Positions 34,158 through 42,197 of a stretch of 64,000 nt of DNA are shown piece by piece. The position numbers and the translations under genes are program-made. The stretch covers positions 310,001 to 374,000 of the forward strand of contig NZ_JBHWLR010000002.1 of assembly GCF_042731755.1 (NCBI RefSeq). The letters run 5' to 3'. This DNA is from Promicromonospora sp042731755. GTDB taxonomy: Bacteria > Actinomycetota > Actinomycetes > Actinomycetales > Cellulomonadaceae. The notes under the pieces are model-generated. The model saw only the letters and a program-made list of their open reading frames with translations, had not been told where the DNA came from and made no database searches. Every line of letters starts with the position of its first letter. The stretch's first letter is position 1.

Positions 34158-35154
34158 TCCATCGGGGCCCGGTCAGCATGGTTCTGATCGGCCTGAGCCT
34201 GGTTTGCCTGAGCCTGGCGTGCCTGGGCCCGGGCCCGGTCCGGACGGCGCGGGTCGGGACGGCGCTGGCCGGGACGGCGGCGCGAGCGATGTCGCGGGCG
34301 TCGCCGGGACCGACGCCGAGGCAGAACCCGAGACTGGACCCGAGACGGAACCCGAGACGGAACCCGGGACCGAACCCGGCCGCTCGCCCGAGTTCGTGCA
34401 GTCGCTCGAACGCGGCCTCGCGGTGATCCGGGCGTTCGACGGCGACCGGCGGTCCCTCACCCTGAGCGACGTCGCGCGCGAGACGGGGCTCAGCCGCGCG
34501 TCGGCGCGCAGGTTCCTGCACACGCTCGTCGAGCTCGGATACGTGGCGACGGACGGCCGCGCGTTCACGCTGCGGCCCGCCCTGCTCGAGCTCGGTTACG
34601 CCTACCTGTCGAGCCTCACCCTGCCGGACATCGCGACCCCGCACCTCGAGAAGCTGTCCGAACGCGTGAGCGAGTCCTCTTCGGTGGCGGTGCTCGACGG
34701 CGCGGACATCGTCTACGTCGCGCGCGTCGCCACGCGCCGCATCATGAGCGCGACGATCCGGGTGGGCACGCGGTTCCCGGCCTACGCGACGTCGATGGGC
34801 CGGGCGATCCTGGCCCACGCCGAGCCCGCCGTGCTCGACGCCTACCTCGCGCGGGCCGCGCCGTCGGGCACCCTCGCGGCGCTGACCCCGCGCACGATCA
34901 CCGACCCCGAGGATATCCGGGCCGCGCTCGCCGAGGTGCGCGGGCAGGGCTGGGCGCTCGTGGACCAGGAGCTGGAGGACGGCCTGCGGTCCGTCGCCGC
35001 GCCGCTGCGCGACGGGACGGGCCGGGTGGTGGCAGCCGTGAACGTGTCGGCGCCGGTGCGGCGCGGCGAGATCGCGGAGATCCTGCGGCACGTGCTGCCC
35101 CCGCTGCTGAAGGCGGCCGCCGCGATCGAGGCCGACCTGGCGCGGATGCGGTAG
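34150..35154 (+). CDS. IclR-family regulator of the pob/pca operon (PobR/PcaR-like)
   Basis: 334 residues. The first 78 are a disordered Pro/Gly/Glu/Asp region with DGAGRDGAGRDG and ETEPETEPGTEP repeats. The winged HTH is at about 80-140 (FVQSLERGLAVIRAFD, LTLSDVARETGLSRASARRFLHTLVELGYV) and the effector domain at about 155-325 (RVGTRFPAYATSMGRAILAH, GWALVDQELEDGLRSVAAPLRD). This is the PcaR/PobR branch, which senses aromatic acids or beta-ketoadipate. Likely binds the palindrome at 30182-30196 and perhaps the octamer array at 35164-35251. Confidence 0.92.
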   Translation: MPDPSGPGQHGSDRPEPGLPEPGVPGPGPGPDGAGRDGAGRDGGASDVAGVAGTDAEAEPETGPETEPETEPGTEPGRSPEFVQSLERGLAVIRAFDGDRRSLTLSDVARETGLSRASARRFLHTLVELGYVATDGRAFTLRPALLELGYAYLSSLTLPDIATPHLEKLSERVSESSSVAVLDGADIVYVARVATRRIMSATIRVGTRFPAYATSMGRAILAHAEPAVLDAYLARAAPSGTLAALTPRTITDPEDIRAALAEVRGQGWALVDQELEDGLRSVAAPLRDGTGRVVAAVNVSAPVRRGEIAEILRHVLPPLLKAAAAIEADLARMR

Positions 35155-35163
35155 GGCGGGCAC

Positions 35164-35251
35164 GTCGAACCTCTGAACTGCTGAATTTCTGAAAAGCCGG
35201 GTCTGTGAACTGCCGAATCTCTGAACTTCTGAACCCTTGAACTGTCGAACC
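35164..35251 (+). repeat. 11 tandem octamers (TCTGAACT family) upstream of pobA
   Basis: Eleven consecutive 8-base units from GTCGAACC to GTCGAACC, most of the form TCTGAACT/GCCGAATC, then directly the GGGAGGA Shine-Dalgarno of pobA. The period is not a multiple of 3, so it is noncoding and places TGA stops in all frames. The end units carry the CGAAC half-site seen upstream of the operon. Confidence 0.9.
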
Positions 35252-35264
35252 TCGGGAGGACGTC

Positions 35265-36587
35265 TTGCCCGCACCAGCACCTGAGCGCACCGTCGTCGGC
35301 ATCGTGGGCGGCGGACCCGCCGGGCTGCTGCTCTCGCACCTGCTGCACCGCTCCGGCGTCGACCACGTGGTGCTGGAGGCGCGCTCCCGCGAGGAGATCG
35401 AGCACACACACCGCGCCGGGATCCTGGAGGCGGGCGCCGTGCAGGTGCTGGTGGACGCCGGCCTGGACCGCGTGCTGCGCGACGGGTCCCGGCACGACGG
35501 CATCGTGCTGCGCTTCGACGGCGCCGACCACCGCATCGACCTGACCGGCCTCACCGGCCGCAGCGTGTGGCTCTACCCGCAGACCGACGTCTTCGTCGAC
35601 CTCGCGACCCGGCGCGCGGCCGACGGTGCGGACGGTGTCGGCCGCGAAGGCGCCCAGGTCCGTTGGGGCGCGACCGCCACGCACGTGCTCGACGGCGACT
35701 CCGACCGGCCCGGCGTGCTCTGGACCGACCCGGAGGGCGACAGCCACGAGCTGCGCTGCGACGTGCTGGTCGGCGCCGACGGCTCCCACTCGACCCTGCG
35801 GCACACCCTGCCCGAGGCGCAGCGGCGCACGTTCGTCCACGAGTACCCCTACGCGTGGTTCGGCGTCATCGTCGAGACGCCGCGCAGCGCCCCCGAGCTC
35901 GTCTACACGGCGTCCGAGCACGGGTTCGCCCTGATCAGCCAGCGCACCGACACCCACCAGAGGCTCTACTTCCAGTGCGACCCCGACGAGGACCCCATCG
36001 CATGGAGCGACGACCAGATCTGGGCCGAGCTGCAGCGCCGCGTCACCGGGCCCGACGGGTTCCGCCTCGTCGAGGGTCCCGTCGAGGAACGGTCGGTCCT
36101 GCGCTTCCGCTCGTCCGTCGTCGAACCCGTGCGGCACGGCCGCATGCTCCTCGCCGGCGACGCCGCCCACACCGTCCCGCCCACGGGAGCCAAGGGCCTG
36201 AACCTGGCGCTCGCGGACGTCGTCGTGCTGCACGACGTGCTGGAGACCTGGCTCGCGGGTACGGGCACGGGCGCGGGCTCGGGGTCGGTCGGCTCGGTCG
36301 GCTCAGCCGGCTCGGGCGGACCCGGCGTTCGGGGAGGTCGGGGCGGACGCCGGGACGACGCCGTGCTCGACGAGTACGGACGCCGCGTCGCCGAGCGGGT
36401 CTGGCGCGCCCAGCACTTCTCCGCCTGGATGAGCGGCATGCTGCACTCCCACCCGGGCGAGACGGGCTTCGCCGCCCGACGGCGCCTGGCCGAGCTGCGC
36501 ACGCTCACCGCCTCGGAGTCCGGCCGGCGCTTCCTGGCGGAGGGCTACACGGGCTGGGGCCCGGTGCTCGGGCAGGGGGCGCCGTGA
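35265..36587 (+). CDS. pobA: 4-hydroxybenzoate 3-monooxygenase (PobA-like flavoprotein)
   Basis: 440 residues from TTG 35265, placed by GGGAGGA 5 bases before. FAD motif VGIVGGGPAGLLLSHLL (11-27), HTHRAGILE substrate segment typical of PobA, CDVLVGADGSHSTLR (DG motif) and GRMLLAGDAAHTVPPTGAKGLNLALADV (GD motif). It hydroxylates 4-hydroxybenzoate to protocatechuate with NAD(P)H and oxygen. A GTGTGAGSGSVGSVGSAGSGG insertion (about 326-362) interrupts the C-terminal helical part. Ends by overlapping a possible GTG of pcaH. Confidence 0.92.
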   Translation: MPAPAPERTVVGIVGGGPAGLLLSHLLHRSGVDHVVLEARSREEIEHTHRAGILEAGAVQVLVDAGLDRVLRDGSRHDGIVLRFDGADHRIDLTGLTGRSVWLYPQTDVFVDLATRRAADGADGVGREGAQVRWGATATHVLDGDSDRPGVLWTDPEGDSHELRCDVLVGADGSHSTLRHTLPEAQRRTFVHEYPYAWFGVIVETPRSAPELVYTASEHGFALISQRTDTHQRLYFQCDPDEDPIAWSDDQIWAELQRRVTGPDGFRLVEGPVEERSVLRFRSSVVEPVRHGRMLLAGDAAHTVPPTGAKGLNLALADVVVLHDVLETWLAGTGTGAGSGSVGSVGSAGSGGPGVRGGRGGRRDDAVLDEYGRRVAERVWRAQHFSAWMSGMLHSHPGETGFAARRRLAELRTLTASESGRRFLAEGYTGWGPVLGQGAP

Positions 36588-36643
36588 GTGCGCCGGGGCA
36601 GGACACGCGTGGCGACCGACGACGACGTCGAGAGGGAGACGAG

Positions 36644-37558
36644 ATGACGGAACGAGTACCCGCTTCAGGAGCCACTGCAGCGCCTGCTGGTCTGCCTGCT
36701 GCAGCGCCTGTTGGTGCTACTGCTGGTGCGCCTGCTGCTGCGCCCGCTACGGCACCTGACGCAGCACCTGACGCAGCACCTGATGCGGCAGCCGACACGC
36801 AGGCGCAGCTCAGCGCCGAGATCGAGGCTGCGCACCGGGCGTACGAGGAGGGCCTGGCGCAGGGCGCGCCGCAGGAGCTCGGCCCGAGGCGCGACTGGCC
36901 GCCGTACCGCAGCTCGCTCCTGCGGCACCCGACCAAGGATCTGCACCATGCCGACCCGGAGACGATCGAGCTGTTCGCGCCCGTCTTCGGCGAGCGGGAC
37001 ATCGGCGCACTGGAGTCCGACCTGACGGTGCAGCGGGGCGGTGAGCCGATCGGGGAGCGGATCGTGGTGCGCGGCCGGGTGGTCGACGGCCAGGGCCGGC
37101 CCGTCCGGCGTCAGCTCGTGGAGGTGTGGCAGGCGAACGCGGCCGGGCGGTACGTGCACAAGCGCGACCAGCATCCGGCGCCGATCGACCCGAACTTCAC
37201 CGGCATTGGACGCGCGCTGACCGACGACGACGGCTGGTACCGGTTCCAGACCATCAAGCCCGGCCCGTACCCGTGGAAGAACCACTTCAACGCGTGGCGT
37301 CCGGCGCACATCCACTTCTCGCTGTTCGGGACCGAGCTCACCCAGCGCGTCGTCACGCAGATGTACTTCCCGGGGGACCCGCTGTTCGCCCTGGACCCCA
37401 TCTACCAGTCCATCCAGGACCCCCGGGCCCGCGAGCTGCTGATCGCGACGTACGACCACGACCTGTCGCAGCACGAGTGGGCGACCGGGTACCGCTGGGA
37501 CATCGTCCTGTCCGGGTCGCACCGCACCTGGACCGAGCCGGAGGACGGCGATGAGTGA
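36644..37558 (+). CDS. pcaH: protocatechuate 3,4-dioxygenase beta subunit
   Basis: 304 residues from ATG 36644 (GAGGGAGA leader); a GTG at 36584 overlapping the pobA stop is an alternative. The first 55 residues are an Ala/Pro-rich repeat (GATAGAPAAAPATAPDAAPDAAPDAA). The dioxygenase domain (about 120-300) shows all four Fe(III) ligands in order: Tyr in AAGRYVHK, Tyr in PGPYPW, and two His in RPAHIHFS. Cleaves protocatechuate to 3-carboxy-cis,cis-muconate in complex with PcaG. Confidence 0.95.
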   Translation: MTERVPASGATAAPAGLPAAAPVGATAGAPAAAPATAPDAAPDAAPDAAADTQAQLSAEIEAAHRAYEEGLAQGAPQELGPRRDWPPYRSSLLRHPTKDLHHADPETIELFAPVFGERDIGALESDLTVQRGGEPIGERIVVRGRVVDGQGRPVRRQLVEVWQANAAGRYVHKRDQHPAPIDPNFTGIGRALTDDDGWYRFQTIKPGPYPWKNHFNAWRPAHIHFSLFGTELTQRVVTQMYFPGDPLFALDPIYQSIQDPRARELLIATYDHDLSQHEWATGYRWDIVLSGSHRTWTEPEDGDE

Positions 37559-38489
37559 GCGGACAGCCGGGCTGAACTCCGAAGGGTCGCCCGAGCCCAC
37601 GATCTTGCCGACGCCCCAGGGGGCGCCCGAACCGACGTCCGAGCCCGCGCGCGACGACCTGCTCCCGCCGACGCCGGGGCAGACCGTCGGGCCGTTCTTC
37701 GGCTACGCCCTGCCCTACGCGCGCGGCAACGAGCTGGTCGAGCCCGGCACGCCGGGCGCCGTGCGCCTGCACGGGACCGTGTACGACGGCGCGGGCGCCC
37801 CCGTCCCCGACGCCCTGATCGAGATCTGGCAGGCCGACCCGGCGGGCGCCGTCGTCGGCCGGTCCGGCTCCCTCCTGCGCGACGGGACCTTCACCGGCTG
37901 GGGCCGCGCCGAGACCGACCGCGAGGGCGGCTACTGGTTCCGGACCCTGACGCCGGGCGCCACGGAGCCGGGTCGGGTTCCCTTCTTCGCGGTGACGGTC
38001 TTCGCGCGCGGCCTGCAGGACCGCCTGCACACCCGCGCCTACCTGCCGGACGCCGGCCTGGGCGGCGCTCCGCGCAGCCTGGACCCGGACAGTGCCGCTC
38101 CGCGCGATGCCGCGCTGAACGATGCCGCTCCGCGCGATGTCGGTCCGCGCGATCTCGCGCTGAACGATGTCGCGCTGAACGATGTCGCGCTGAACGATGT
38201 CGGCATGGCCGGTGCTGCTCCGCACGACGTGGGCCCGGCGGATGCTGCCCTGCGCGACGCGGACCCGACCGGCGCCGGCCTGCTTGCCGCCGACCCGCTG
38301 CTCGCCTCGCTCGAACCCGGCGGGCGCGCCACGCTGGTCACATCGCGCGAACCCGACGGGTCGCTGCGGTTCGACATCCGTCTCCAGGGCGGCCCGGAGG
38401 GCGAGGAGGAGACCGTGTTCCTCACGTACGGCACGGCTGCGCACGGAAGCAGTGCGCACGGCGGTCAGCGGGGCGACGCCGATGCCTGA
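37551..38489 (+). CDS. pcaG: protocatechuate 3,4-dioxygenase alpha subunit
   Basis: 312 residues; its ATG overlaps pcaH by 8 bases. TPGQTVGPFFGYALPY (41-56), VYDGAGAPVPDALIEIWQAD (78-97) and FARGLQDRLHTRAYLPD (151-167) are alpha-subunit marks. The usual short loop before ADPLLASLEPGGRATL is here expanded by about 75 residues (172-246) rich in ALNDV, PRDVG and DAAL units, so the protein is about half again longer than ordinary PcaG (near 200 residues). Confidence 0.92.
   Translation: MSERTAGLNSEGSPEPTILPTPQGAPEPTSEPARDDLLPPTPGQTVGPFFGYALPYARGNELVEPGTPGAVRLHGTVYDGAGAPVPDALIEIWQADPAGAVVGRSGSLLRDGTFTGWGRAETDREGGYWFRTLTPGATEPGRVPFFAVTVFARGLQDRLHTRAYLPDAGLGGAPRSLDPDSAAPRDAALNDAAPRDVGPRDLALNDVALNDVALNDVGMAGAAPHDVGPADAALRDADPTGAGLLAADPLLASLEPGGRATLVTSREPDGSLRFDIRLQGGPEGEEETVFLTYGTAAHGSSAHGGQRGDADA
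38085..38270 (+). repeat. degenerate 15-nt coding repeat in pcaG (ALNDV/APRDV)
   Basis: Units such as CGCTGAACGATGTCG recur, three in tandem near 38156-38205, with diverged copies on both sides. All keep the pcaG frame and fall in one surface loop of the subunit. Confidence 0.88.
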
Positions 38490-40128
38490 CGTCGGCCTCT
38501 TGACCCCCGGCGCCGACCTCGGCCCGGGGTCCCCGGCCGCGGTCACCGACGACGTGGCGGTGCTGCGGGCGATGCTCCGCGTCGAGGCGGCCTGGGTGCG
38601 CGTCGTCGTCGGGCACCAGGGCGACCACCACGTTGACGCCGCCGGCGGTGTCGAGTCCGCCGTCCGTGATGGCCTGGACCCCGCAGCTGACTCGGCAGGT
38701 CCGTCCGGTGCGGTTGCCTCTGTCCGCGTTGCCGATCCCGATCCCGAATTCGACGCCGAATTCGACGCCGACATCGACGCCGACATCGACGTCGACGTCG
38801 ACGTCGACCCCGACATCGACGCAGACGTTGACATCGACGCCGTCGTCGAGCGCATCGCCGGGTCGGACGACGACGCGCTGGCTCTCGCCACGCAGCTCGC
38901 CCGCGCCGGCGGTGCCGGCGGAAACCCGGTGATTCCGCTGGTCGCCGCGTTGCGGGAGGCGGCAGGACCGCGGCTCGCGCCCGCCGTGCACGCGGGCCTC
39001 ACCTCGCAGGACGTGCTCGACACCGCGCTGGTCCTCGTGCTGCGCGACGCCGCACGCGCCGCCGTGGCCGACCTCGACCGAGCAGCCGCTGCGGCGGCCC
39101 GCCTCGCGGCCGAGCACCGCGCCCGGCCCGCCCTCGCCCGCACCCTCGCCCAGGCGGCGGTGCCCACGACGCTCGGAGCGCGGTTCGCCGGTTGGCTGCA
39201 GGGCATCCTCGCCGCGCGGGCCTTCCTGGACGCGGTCTCCGACGCGCTCCCGCTGGCCTACGGCGGCGCGGCGGGCGAGCTGTCCGGGCTGGCTGCGCTG
39301 TCGGGGGCGACCGAACCGTATGGAGCGGCCGTACCGCCGGGGGCCACTGAGCCGTCCGCCGCGACCGAGCCGTCCGCCGCGACCGAGCCGTCCGCCGCGA
39401 CCGAGTCGTCCGTAGCGACTGAGCCGTCCGTAGCGACTGAGCCGTTCGGAGTGACCGGGCCGCCCGGGTCGACGGGGCCGGCAGACGACACTGGGACCGC
39501 GCGCCCGGAGTTCGCCCTCGTCGAGGCCTGGGGTGCGGAGCTCGGGCTGCCGGTCGGCCCGGCGCCGTGGCACGCCACGCGGACGCCGGTGGTCCGGATC
39601 GCCTCGGCGCTCGCCGAGACCTGCACCGCGCTCGGGAAGGTCGCGAACGACGTGCTGCAGGCGGTCCGGCCGGGCGTCGGTGAGCTGCGTGAGCCGCCCG
39701 CGCCGGGACGCGGGACGTCGTCGGCCATGGCGCACAAGCGCAACCCCGTGCTGTCGGTGCTCGTGCGGCGCTCCGCGATCGCCGCGCCGCACCTGGCCGC
39801 CCAGGTGCTCGGGGCGGCGGGGCTCGCCGTGGACGAGCGGTCCGACGGCGCATGGCACGCCGAGTGGCCCGGCCTGCAGCTGCTCGCCCGGCACGCGATC
39901 GCGTCGGCGCACGCGGCGGCGGAGCTTCTGGAGGGTCTGGAGGTCGACACCGACGCCGTGGCCCGGAACCTGCGCGACGGCCTGCCGGGCGGCCTGTCCG
40001 ACGGTATGTCCGACGGTATCTCCGACGGTATGTCCGGCACCGGACCGGCGCCCGACGTCGCGGCGGCTGCCGCCGTCGTCGGCCGTGTGCTGGACCAGTA
40101 CGCCGAGCAGACGGGGCAGGGCGCATGA
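38482..40128 (+). CDS. pcaB: 3-carboxy-cis,cis-muconate cycloisomerase with three low-complexity insertions
   Basis: 548 residues against about 350-450 for the family; ATG overlaps pcaG by 8 bases. Fumarase/aspartase-superfamily core: HAGLTSQDVLDTA (170-182), ARTLAQAAVPTTLG (219-232) and the signature GTSSAMAHKRNPV. Insertions: an Asp-rich run at 85-119 (16 Asp in 35 residues), ATEPSA repeats at 274-342, and SDGMSDGISDGMSG near the C-terminus. Makes 4-carboxymuconolactone from PcaHG product. Core motifs are intact, so activity is plausible. Confidence 0.92.
   Translation: MPDVGLLTPGADLGPGSPAAVTDDVAVLRAMLRVEAAWVRVVVGHQGDHHVDAAGGVESAVRDGLDPAADSAGPSGAVASVRVADPDPEFDAEFDADIDADIDVDVDVDPDIDADVDIDAVVERIAGSDDDALALATQLARAGGAGGNPVIPLVAALREAAGPRLAPAVHAGLTSQDVLDTALVLVLRDAARAAVADLDRAAAAAARLAAEHRARPALARTLAQAAVPTTLGARFAGWLQGILAARAFLDAVSDALPLAYGGAAGELSGLAALSGATEPYGAAVPPGATEPSAATEPSAATEPSAATESSVATEPSVATEPFGVTGPPGSTGPADDTGTARPEFALVEAWGAELGLPVGPAPWHATRTPVVRIASALAETCTALGKVANDVLQAVRPGVGELREPPAPGRGTSSAMAHKRNPVLSVLVRRSAIAAPHLAAQVLGAAGLAVDERSDGAWHAEWPGLQLLARHAIASAHAAAELLEGLEVDTDAVARNLRDGLPGGLSDGMSDGISDGMSGTGPAPDVAAAAAVVGRVLDQYAEQTGQGA
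38734..38838 (+). repeat. Asp-rich coding repeat in pcaB
   Basis: GACGCCGACATCGACGCC-type hexamer and 12-nt units give alternating Asp-x-Asp-x residues 85-119. The alternate-acid pattern is RTX/calcium-site-like in composition but lacks the glycine pattern of RTX repeats. Confidence 0.9.
39343..39450 (+). repeat. 6 x 18-nt coding repeat in pcaB (ATEPSA)
   Basis: Six 18-base units encode ATEPSA-like hexapeptides inside the cycloisomerase, between the AAGEL and LVEAWGAELG parts of the fold. Confidence 0.93.
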
Positions 40129-40991
40129 CCGCGCGACCCAGGCTGGGCGCCGTCGAGTTCGTGCTGCGCGACGCCACCCGCCCGCTGCTGGTGCTGGGCC
40201 CTTCTTTGGGCACGTCGGTAGCGGCGTTGTGGGGCGACGCGGTCGGGCTGCTGGCCGGAGCCAGCGGTTCTGTCGACGGCGATCGAGTCGCCGGGGGCGC
40301 CGGCGAGCTCGACGTGATCGGCTGGGACCTGCCGGGCCATGGCACGGCGCCGGCGCCGTCCGCGGACGAGCTCGACGGGCTCAGCATCGGTGAGCTCGCC
40401 GATGCGGTCCTCGGCGTCGTCGAGCGTGCACAGGCGCGGCGCGGGGACGTGGGGGCGCCGTTCTGGTACGCCGGTGTCTCGGTCGGCGGGGCGGTCGGTC
40501 AGCGGTTGCTGCTGGACGCGCCCGACCGGGTGCTCGGCGCGGCCCTGATCTGTACGGCGACCTACTTCGGCGAGCCGTCGGGGTGGGCCGAACGGGCCGA
40601 GCTCGTGCGCCGGGCGGGCACCCCCACCCAGGTGGAGGCCGCGGTGCGGCGCTGGTTCGGGCCCGGGTTCCTCGACCGTGAACCGCAGGTGGTCCTCCGC
40701 CTGCTCGCCGGCCTGCAGACCGCCGACCGGTTCGGTTACGCCGCGGTGTGCGACGCCGTGGGCGCCCACGACCTGCGGGGACGGCTCGGCGCGGTCGGCG
40801 TCCCCGTCGTCGCGATCGCGGGCGCCGCGGACCCGGCGACCCCGCCCGCGAAGCTCGAGGAGATCGCCGACGCCGTCCCCGGCGCACGGCTCCAGGTGTT
40901 GGACGGAGCGGCACACCTCGCGCCGGCGGAGCGGCCGCAGGCCGTGGCCGACCTGGTGCGCGATCTCGTCCGGGGAAGGGTGACAGCGTGA
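40125..40991 (+). CDS. pcaD: 3-oxoadipate enol-lactonase
   Basis: 288 residues, ATGA overlap with pcaB. Alpha/beta hydrolase: LVLGPSLGTSVAALW (22-36), WDLPGHGTAPAP, YAGVSVGGAVGQ with nucleophile Ser119, IAGAADPATPP aspartate and DGAAHLAPAERP histidine. Hydrolyses beta-ketoadipate enol-lactone to beta-ketoadipate. A 20-residue loop (GASGSVDGDRVAGG) is inserted near 45-60. Separate from PcaC here, unlike the PcaL fusion of many actinobacteria. Confidence 0.92.
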   Translation: MTARPRLGAVEFVLRDATRPLLVLGPSLGTSVAALWGDAVGLLAGASGSVDGDRVAGGAGELDVIGWDLPGHGTAPAPSADELDGLSIGELADAVLGVVERAQARRGDVGAPFWYAGVSVGGAVGQRLLLDAPDRVLGAALICTATYFGEPSGWAERAELVRRAGTPTQVEAAVRRWFGPGFLDREPQVVLRLLAGLQTADRFGYAAVCDAVGAHDLRGRLGAVGVPVVAIAGAADPATPPAKLEEIADAVPGARLQVLDGAAHLAPAERPQAVADLVRDLVRGRVTA

Positions 40992-42148
40992 CTGACAGCA
41001 GCAAAGTCCCGAACAGCGAAGTCCCGGACAGCGGCGAGGTCCCAGACAGCAGTGAGGTCCTGGACAGCAACGAGGCGTCGGACAGCAGCAAGGTCCTGGA
41101 CAGCGGTGAGGCCTCGGACAGCAGCAAGGTCCTGAGCAGCAGCGAACGGCCGAACCGCGGCGAGATATCGAGCATCGACGTGTCGTTGGACAAGGGCGAG
41201 ATGTCGACTGCGGGCGAAGCATTGAGCATCGACGTGTCGTTGGACCAGGGCGAGACGTCGACCGCGGGCGAAGCATCGAGCAGCGACGTGTCGTCGGACA
41301 AGGGCGAGGGGTCGGGCAAGTCGGGGCCGTCGATCGGGAGGGACGTGCCGGACAGCGGCGCGGCACCCCGTAGCGGCGATGCGCCGAACGCGGGCGATGC
41401 GCCGAACGCGGGCGGGGCACCGAATGCGGGCGACGCGCCGAATGCGGGCGATGCGCCGAATGCGGGCGATGCGCCGAATGCGGGCGATGCGCCGAATGCG
41501 GGCGACGCGCCGAACGCGGGCGACGCGCCGAATGCGGGCGGGGCACCGACCGGCGACCCGCCTGACACCGGAGACACGGTGCGTGGTGGGGCCGCGCCCG
41601 GCAGCAGCGTCCCCCCAGGCAGAGCCCGCACAAGCGGCGCTCCCTCAGGCAGTGCCTCCTCAGGCAGTGGCCCCTCTGGCGGCACCCCCTCAGGCAGCGC
41701 CCGCGCAGGGGGTGTTCGCGCGAGCAGTGTTCCCCTGAGCGGCCCTCTGAGTCGTCGGCCCGAGCGGGGGGACGACGTGCGGCGTCACGACGGCGCCGCC
41801 GTCCGGCGTCAGGTGCTGGGCGACACGCACGTGGACAACGCGATCGTGGGCACGACGGCGTTCACCGCCGACTTTCAGGACCTCATCACCCGCTACGCGT
41901 GGGGTGAGATCTGGAATCGTCCGGGCCTGGACCGGCGGAGCCGCTCGATGATCACGCTGACCGCGCTCGTCGCCGGCGGGCACTGGGACGAGCTGGCGCT
42001 GCACGTACGGGCCGCGGTCCGCAACGGGTTGAGCGTCGACGAGATCAAGGAGGTGCTCCTGCAGACGGCGATCTACTGCTCGGTGCCGAGCGCGAACCAC
42101 GCCTTCAAGATTGCCCAGCAGGCGCTGGCCGACGAGGGTCTCGTCTGA
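40988..42148 (+). CDS. pcaC: 4-carboxymuconolactone decarboxylase with a giant repeat N-terminus
   Basis: 386 residues from GTG 40988 (GTGA overlap with pcaD). Only residues about 265-386 are the PcaC (AhpD-like) domain: RRQVLGDTHVDNAI, WGEIWNRPGLDRRSRSMITLTAL, ELALHVRAAVRNGLS, EIKEVLLQTAIYCSVPSANHAF. The preceding 265 residues are four repeat families: SSKVLDSGEASD units, IDVSLDKGEMSTAGEA (54-nt period), ten GDAPNA units (18 nt) and GSASSGSGPSG. Normal PcaC has about 130 residues. An internal start near 41780 is possible, but the open frame, overlap and in-frame periods favour translation of the whole. Confidence 0.88.
   Translation: MTDSSKVPNSEVPDSGEVPDSSEVLDSNEASDSSKVLDSGEASDSSKVLSSSERPNRGEISSIDVSLDKGEMSTAGEALSIDVSLDQGETSTAGEASSSDVSSDKGEGSGKSGPSIGRDVPDSGAAPRSGDAPNAGDAPNAGGAPNAGDAPNAGDAPNAGDAPNAGDAPNAGDAPNAGDAPNAGGAPTGDPPDTGDTVRGGAAPGSSVPPGRARTSGAPSGSASSGSGPSGGTPSGSARAGGVRASSVPLSGPLSRRPERGDDVRRHDGAAVRRQVLGDTHVDNAIVGTTAFTADFQDLITRYAWGEIWNRPGLDRRSRSMITLTALVAGGHWDELALHVRAAVRNGLSVDEIKEVLLQTAIYCSVPSANHAFKIAQQALADEGLV
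41375..41554 (+). repeat. 10 x 18-nt coding repeat in pcaC (GDAPNA)
   Basis: Ten 18-base units, the central ones nearly identical, encode GDAPNA (two as GGAPNA). Third-position differences (GCGAAT versus GCGAAC) show some age but the amino acids are conserved. Confidence 0.95.
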
Positions 42149-42197
42149 GTCCCGCAGCAGCCGTACTCCACTCCCTGTCCCGCACTATCTTTGGGGC

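Noticed and set aside
35567..36643. N-terminal extension of PcaH into the pobA region
   Set aside because: Arginine-rich out-of-frame shadow of pobA; a Shine-Dalgarno and ATG lie at 36644.
41375..41554. CRISPR-like array of 18-nt units
   Set aside because: Units are contiguous with no spacers, keep a reading frame and lie inside the pcaC gene.
41779..42148. Short PcaC starting at an internal GTG
   Set aside because: Possible, but no clear Shine-Dalgarno there, while the upstream frame is open for 265 codons, overlaps pcaD as GTGA and has repeat periods that are multiples of three.
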